Shown here piece by piece: positions 5,727-10,058 of a stretch of DNA of 10,058 nt; position 1 is the stretch's first letter, and every line of letters begins with the position of its first letter. The stretch is from contig JANBTH010000887.1 in NCBI GenBank assembly GCA_027578815.1, forward strand, positions 1 to 10,058. The letters run 5' to 3'. The notes beneath the pieces are model-generated. The model made no database searches. It was given only the letters and a program-made list of their open reading frames with translations, and was not told the origin of the DNA. Position numbers and translations under genes: made by a program. The DNA comes from Coemansia sp. RSA 1804 (Eukaryota; Kickxellomycota; Kickxellomycetes; Kickxellales; Kickxellaceae).

Positions 5727-8700
5727 TCACGCCTTTTTGCCTTGCTGTTCTTGGTCATGTAGGGTTCGCACCAGCGATGCAATGACCCGCTCGTTCTGGG
5801 AATCCGATATGCCCCACTGCTCAAGCACATGCGGTGAGTGCTTAAGAAGGGTTAGCATCTGCGCCATGGCAGATGGAAGAGCATGCTCCAGCGATATCGG
5901 ACATAGCAGCGGGTCTATAAGCAGGTCGGGAATGGACATGCGCTTAGAAGGTTCGCGCTGGAGACACACTTGCATCACACGTAGCAGCTCTGGCGGCACA
6001 CGTATTTTGGGGGTTCCATCGGAATAGGCGGCGTTTGAGTCAGCGTTTGGATCGCGCTCTGTGCCTACTTGGAGACAGCCCGACATGTACTGCGGGTACG
6101 GAATTACAAAGGTCGGATCCGGTATTGACGCCAGCTTCTTGAACAGGGCCAGCTGTGCAAAGGGCGTTCGTCCGTAGCACATCTGGTAGAGAATGATGCC
6201 CAGAGACCATATGTCGCTTGCCTTGCCTAGCTTCATTAGCCGTTTCCCGCTTTCGCTGTTTGTTTCCTTGATTGCTTCTGGTGACATGTAATTGACAGTG
6301 CCAATTTGGTTTTCGCGGTGGATGTTGGTAGTGTCGTTGCCAATCGCTTTGGCTATGCCAAAATCAATCAGCTTCAGCGACCCCTTTACTAGGAGATAGT
6401 TGGCGGGCTTTAGATCGGCATGCACCACGCGCTCTTCGTGGATGGTCTGCACTGCGCGTAGCATCTGCTCCCAGTACAACCGAATGACGTTCATTCCCAG
6501 GGGCCGATCGCCTTGGCGCTTCAGCACACTAGCAAGATCTGTCTCGCCAAACTCCATCACCATATGCAAAATCCCCCGCTCCTTGTTGATTTCTGCGTCA
6601 AAAAGCTGGACTATTTGCGGATTCCCATCAAACTTTCGCAGCAGGATAATCTCGTTTACATATCCCTCGATTGCCTGCACGTCAGCTCGTGAGAACGATA
6701 CGCGCTTGATTGCAAATATCTCGTGTTTAGCGGACATTGCCTTGTACACCTTGGAGCTGCCACCACGACCTGTGATGCTGATTTTCTGGTATATCCGGCC
6801 ATTGACGGCAATTGAGCGCTTTGGATCGACTCCATTGCGACTTGAAGGCTGTTGTTGAAGCTGCTGCTGTTGCTGCTGGGACTGAAACTGTTGGTCTGGT
6901 AGACGTTCAGATGTCTGGATAACGTGTTGCTGCTGCTGCTGCTGCTGTTGTTGTTGTTGTTGTTGTTGTTGTTGGTGGTGGTATTGGTTGTTGAGCTGAG
7001 AATCAGCCTCTATCTTTGGATGAATTTCAGCGTAGGGCTTCATGGGCTCTACCTGTGCCACAGCAGAAACATGCTGATTCTGAAGTCCCGTATTATTCTG
7101 CTCAGCAGGCACAGAAAAGGCCGAAACAATTGATTTTCTGGGTTTAGAGCCCAAAGAACCCTTGCTGTTGCTTGAAGTGTCAGGCTGTCTATTTTCAACA
7201 GACACAACCGGAGTGCTTTTCCCCAGCGAGTCAAAGCTAGTGTTCAGCACACCCCGGCGTGCGGAGAGCTTTGGCGAAACATATCCGGCACCACGGTGGT
7301 CAGCTCCATATTCGTCAAATGCATGGTGTCTTTCAGCAGCTCGATCGCCCCGAGGAGCCGAATGCGCACGGTAAAGGTAGTTTGATTTGGATTCTACAGA
7401 GCCATGGGCAGCTTCATGAGTCGGTTCTGCGTCTTCGCCTGGGCCAAGCCCAGACGCTGCTACCGCTGGTTCTGAGCTGCGTGGAGCGCTTGAAGACCCA
7501 CGCTGCGAATCCCGGGAAGCCACGTATGCGGGAGAAACACTGTTCATCCGTCTCTCGTACTGCTGGAACCGGGTCGATATCTCCATAGCCGAATCGCCGT
7601 GCGCGGACGACCGCTTTTCTTGCTTTGCACCAAGGGAGAACGAAGACAACGCAGAGCCGCCACGCGTAGATGATATATTCCGTCCAGCAAATGAGCCCTT
7701 CTGTATATCCGGCGAGACTTCACGACCAACAATCTGGTTAAGCGATTCGGGCGATCCGGAGAAGTCTGCGTTTGATGACGAGATAAACGGCCGGTGCTGG
7801 TGGCCAAGCAGCGGAGACCGTGCACTTCGCCTGGCCGACCCGCTACTTGCAGGTTCTTTGGGCACGCTGTCATCAAATGAAACCCTTGACTCGTGACTCC
7901 GTTTGCCCACTGATCCGGTGTCAATTGACGCTGATGGACGTAGGGCAGAGTCAGCAGCCAACGCGCTTGGACTTTTCCCAATATCGCTGCCGTTTTCGCC
8001 GTTGCTGTTATGGTCCGGCGACTGCGATCGGCTCATATGGTTGCTTGTCATTGAAACATCGCTGATATCCAAGGACTGTCTGTGTATCGGAACCTCGTAT
8101 GACGAGTTGGCTGTGCGCTTACGTTGCAGTCCGCCAGAATCATCTCCAGTCTTGTGCGTCTCAGCGGCGCCGTCGATTCCCCAGGGACCCGAGTTCGTTT
8201 GCGGCACTCTAGATTTCTGGAATGTGTGGTCGATGTCTGCGGCGCTAGTTTCGTCGACTGGGATATACAGACTGCGCTTCTGGCTGTTGGCATCGGAGCC
8301 GTCGATGCCGCTGTATGCCGACCCATACGATCTGGGCGGTGATCGCGTGAGACGCGAGGCAAATGGCAGCCTGTCTTGCGTCGAGGCAGGTGCGGTTGAA
8401 AAGAAATCAAGCGAGCGAGGCGGACTGCGCGCAAGCCCCATTCCCGTTGTTGTGTTGTCCTCCTCTTCGCCTCCGCCTTGGCCGTTGTCGTCAATGGCCA
8501 TTGTTTGGTCGTTTCGTTTGGGCTTTGCCAGCCCCAGACGTCCTCTACGCTTCCACCGCGAAGTGACTGTTGACCGCTGTGTGCTGACTAGAGGAAGCTT
8601 GAATGCTGGTGTTTCTGCTGCCGCTGCCCCGTTTGCGTCAGAGTGGCCAGCAGAAGCGGTTGCCGGTTTAGGCCCTGCGTTCGCAGCAGCTGCAGCAGCA

Positions 8701-9215
8701 TCGATGGCATGGCTTTCTGTATCGTCATCGGGACTGAACTTGACTCTCGTGGTCATCTCGGGTCCAAGCTGTGACTCTCTGTTGATTGCAGGCGTAAAGT
8801 ATCTGGTGGAATCCCGGTTGTTCTCGGACTCTGCCGCTGCCGCTGCCTTTGTCTGCTGAGGTGACACCTCTTGGCTCGAGTATGGCTCCTCATTCTCAAA
8901 CGACAACCCACGGTCCGACGACTTGCTTTTAGTCTCCGCAGTGCCCTGTCGGTTGCCAGAGGACGATGCTGTGTCATAAAAGCTCGGGTTGGATCCAAAT
9001 TCGCTCTGGCTGTCTCTGGCTTGCTGCATTCCTGCCGTGCGACTGAACTGGGTGAAATTCATGTTCTCCAGGTCGCTTATGTCGTCAATGTCGTCCATCG
9101 ACATGTCAAACAGTTTAGAGTTCGGCCGTTTGGATGAGCCTAGCGAGGAGTATAATGTCTGTGACTGCCGTGACCCTTCGTTTCCGTCCACCCCGGTGTA
9201 TCCATACAAGGACAT
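5727..9215 (-). CDS. MPS1: MPS1/TTK-family spindle checkpoint protein kinase
   Basis: Dual-specificity kinase that acts at unattached kinetochores to start the spindle assembly checkpoint; in budding yeast it also duplicates the spindle pole body. The 1162-aa frame is uninterrupted. The kinase domain spans about residues 809-1107: glycine loop GRGGSSKVY (816-824), VAIK-type lysine K837 (FAIKRV), catalytic loop HADLKPANYLL with D934, DFG at D951 (LIDFGIAKAI), then NDTTNI, GTVNYMSPEAI and SDIWSLGIILYQM. HxDLKPAN without the arginine of HRD, and the TTNI...GTVNYM activation loop, are marks of this family. Residues 1-800 are low-complexity and Ser-rich, with Ala runs near 125, 174 and 197, two RSPPRS motifs near 263 and 291, and Gln tracts at 748-763 and about 775-790. 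I see no TPR domain. It is longer than yeast or human relatives because of this N-terminal region. About 55 aa follow the kinase domain, ending GKKA. Confidence 0.95.
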   Translation of the reverse strand: MSLYGYTGVDGNEGSRQSQTLYSSLGSSKRPNSKLFDMSMDDIDDISDLENMNFTQFSRTAGMQQARDSQSEFGSNPSFYDTASSSGNRQGTAETKSKSSDRGLSFENEEPYSSQEVSPQQTKAAAAAESENNRDSTRYFTPAINRESQLGPEMTTRVKFSPDDDTESHAIDAAAAAANAGPKPATASAGHSDANGAAAAETPAFKLPLVSTQRSTVTSRWKRRGRLGLAKPKRNDQTMAIDDNGQGGGEEEDNTTTGMGLARSPPRSLDFFSTAPASTQDRLPFASRLTRSPPRSYGSAYSGIDGSDANSQKRSLYIPVDETSAADIDHTFQKSRVPQTNSGPWGIDGAAETHKTGDDSGGLQRKRTANSSYEVPIHRQSLDISDVSMTSNHMSRSQSPDHNSNGENGSDIGKSPSALAADSALRPSASIDTGSVGKRSHESRVSFDDSVPKEPASSGSARRSARSPLLGHQHRPFISSSNADFSGSPESLNQIVGREVSPDIQKGSFAGRNISSTRGGSALSSFSLGAKQEKRSSAHGDSAMEISTRFQQYERRMNSVSPAYVASRDSQRGSSSAPRSSEPAVAASGLGPGEDAEPTHEAAHGSVESKSNYLYRAHSAPRGDRAAERHHAFDEYGADHRGAGYVSPKLSARRGVLNTSFDSLGKSTPVVSVENRQPDTSSNSKGSLGSKPRKSIVSAFSVPAEQNNTGLQNQHVSAVAQVEPMKPYAEIHPKIEADSQLNNQYHHQQQQQQQQQQQQQQQQHVIQTSERLPDQQFQSQQQQQQLQQQPSSRNGVDPKRSIAVNGRIYQKISITGRGGSSKVYKAMSAKHEIFAIKRVSFSRADVQAIEGYVNEIILLRKFDGNPQIVQLFDAEINKERGILHMVMEFGETDLASVLKRQGDRPLGMNVIRLYWEQMLRAVQTIHEERVVHADLKPANYLLVKGSLKLIDFGIAKAIGNDTTNIHRENQIGTVNYMSPEAIKETNSESGKRLMKLGKASDIWSLGIILYQMCYGRTPFAQLALFKKLASIPDPTFVIPYPQYMSGCLQVGTERDPNADSNAAYSDGTPKIRVPPELLRVMQVCLQREPSKRMSIPDLLIDPLLCPISLEHALPSAMAQMLTLLKHSPHVLEQWGISDSQNERVIASLVRTLHDQEQQGKKA
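6927..6974 (-). repeat. Polyglutamine-coding trinucleotide repeat in MPS1
   Basis: Sixteen consecutive Gln codons (residues 748-763), flanked by His on both sides. On the coding strand there are nine CAA, then six pure CAG, then one CAA. A second interrupted Gln-rich stretch lies about ten residues further on. Pure CAG/CAA runs are prone to length change. The tract lies about 45 residues before the kinase domain. Confidence 0.95.
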
Positions 9216-9779
9216 TTCTCAGCCGTCGTAAGTAAACAAAAATGCAAAATAGCTTTTAAAGATAAAACAAATAATAAATGGGTGTATGAATGATTTTAAA
9301 AATGTTAGTATAAATGGCTGATATAGTTTATCGTTTTCAAATAAATAAATAAAAAGAAGGGATAGAAAAGAGGGCAACAACAAAAGCATTAATAATTCCT
9401 GAGAACAGAAGAAAAAGACTCACACTGAGAGTGCCAATGTTTATATTTTTCTTTACTTTCATCCTTTAGCGAGACATTAAAAAGTAAACAAAAAGTTGAA
9501 ATGCTCCTCCCCCAGTCATGTGAGATTAATTAAAAATTAGATTTTGCGACCACAACCTTTTTCCGCTTTGTTCCTTGATCCTTTTAAATGCCCTCCGATT
9601 TGATTACGAATCTTTTTTTTTGTTGGAATAGAAAAATTCTAGTTTTAGGCAGGAGTAATAATCTCCATTTTCTTTACTCTGGTCCACATATTTGTTTTCT
9701 TTTTCTTTATATTGTTGCTTCAAACATAGATTGCCTTCGAAAGTAAACCGTTAGCTACAAAAGATACATTCTAGCGAAA
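9216..9779. promoter_or_regulatory. Divergent promoter region between MPS1 and the 9780 gene
   Basis: 564 bp of AT-rich DNA between two genes transcribed away from each other; no ORF of note. On the plus strand a T/C-rich tract (about 9690-9712, TTTCTTTTTCTTTATATTG) and a TATATT lie about 70 bp before the ATG at 9780, which fits a fungal promoter. On the MPS1 side there are A/T-rich runs (AATAAATAAATAAA near 9340) and a GA-rich patch (9355-9415). No specific regulator site is recognised. Confidence 0.5.
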
Positions 9780-10058
9780 ATGGGTCGGGGTCGCCAGCTC
9801 TCTAAAAACACATCACCAAGTGCAATAAAGTCTGCTCAGTCGAAGAATAAAGGTAATTAAAGTAGTAGTTTAGCTAGATTATTCACGCTGTTGTTCTGCA
9901 ACCCAAGCGCGACATATGCATCTTTTGGGTTGTCCTCTAATTGCTAAACACCATTCTCTATTTACATTGTTCATACTGGATATAGCTTCCGCCAAGGCAC
10001 AAAAGACACGCCCAGAGACAATAAAGAAGGAATCGATCAAGAAAATCGAGGAGCCCAA
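9780..10058 (+). CDS. Lys/Ser-rich protein, unknown function; two exons, 3' end outside window
   Basis: Exon 1 runs from the ATG at 9780 (context GCGAAAATGG) to 9852 and encodes MGRGRQLSKNTSPSAIKSAQ plus SKNK. Reading on without splicing meets a TAA at once (GGT AAT TAA), but a GT-AG intron at 9853-9985 joins phase 1 to an exon that stays open to the window end (ASAKAQKTRPETIKK, then ESIKKIEEP). The visible 48 residues are very basic and Ser/Ala-rich with no fold, like the disordered N-terminus of a nuclear or nucleolar protein, with several possible nuclear localisation patches. I do not recognise the family. It is divergent from MPS1 and may share its promoter region. The gene model is well supported by frame; the function is not. 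Confidence 0.65.
9853..9985 (+). other. Spliceosomal intron (phase 1, 133 nt)
   Basis: Donor AAAG|GTAATT, acceptor GATATAG|CTTCC, with a branch-like GCTAAAC at about 9943-9949, some 36 nt before the acceptor. The unspliced frame stops five bases into the intron, and splicing restores a continuous frame. It is the only intron I can support in the window. Confidence 0.7.

Noticed and set aside
7903..8859. 318-codon plus-strand ORF inside the MPS1 N-terminal region
   Set aside because: Antisense shadow of the 1162-aa kinase frame; composition mirrors its Ser/Ala-rich codons and no domain is visible.
9222..9236. CGTCGTAAGTAAAC as a splice donor upstream of MPS1
   Set aside because: It reads as a donor only on the plus strand, opposite to MPS1, and no plus-strand exon precedes it.

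Overview
This window is fungal nuclear DNA. It carries a subunit of the DASH/Dam1 kinetochore ring (DAD4), which is a largely fungal complex, and an MPS1/TTK-type checkpoint kinase. Genes are compact and mostly intronless, with TATA boxes, AATAAA-type poly(A) signals and purine/pyrimidine-rich promoter tracts; one gene has a short GT-AG intron. Coding DNA is balanced in composition, while intergenic DNA is strongly AT-rich. A yeast-like or early-diverging fungus fits, but I cannot name the species.

Layout, left to right. (1) Positions 1-1790, all minus strand: an acireductone dioxygenase gene cut by the window edge, then DAD4 (78 aa), then a second complete acireductone dioxygenase paralogue (182 aa) that is AT-richer and more divergent. 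(2) Positions about 1870-5640: nearly 4 kb of AT-rich DNA with no conventional gene. It is a degenerate tandem array of three units of about 1.27 kb. Each unit has the same order on the plus strand: a conserved 5' block, a CAAAAYATGAG element 75-76 bp upstream of a TATATAA box, a leader of about 110-120 nt, a very short proline-rich ORF starting in the context ACAATATG (29, 21 and 46 codons), an AATAAA signal, and a conserved 3' block with the core TTATCAATATAT. I read these as three tandem micro-protein genes of an unrecognised family. This is the most interesting part of the window. (3) Positions 5727-9215, minus strand: an uninterrupted 1162-aa MPS1-type kinase with a long disordered N-terminal region, a polyglutamine tract and a C-terminal kinase domain. 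(4) Positions 9216-9779: a bidirectional promoter region. (5) From 9780, plus strand: the start of a lysine/serine-rich protein of unknown function, with a phase-1 intron at 9853-9985, running off the window.

Functionally, the two dioxygenase copies belong to the methionine salvage pathway. DAD4 and MPS1 both act at kinetochores: DAD4 is part of the microtubule-coupling ring and MPS1 is the checkpoint kinase. They lie about 5 kb apart, separated by the micro-gene array and the second dioxygenase. The job of the micro-genes cannot be told from sequence.
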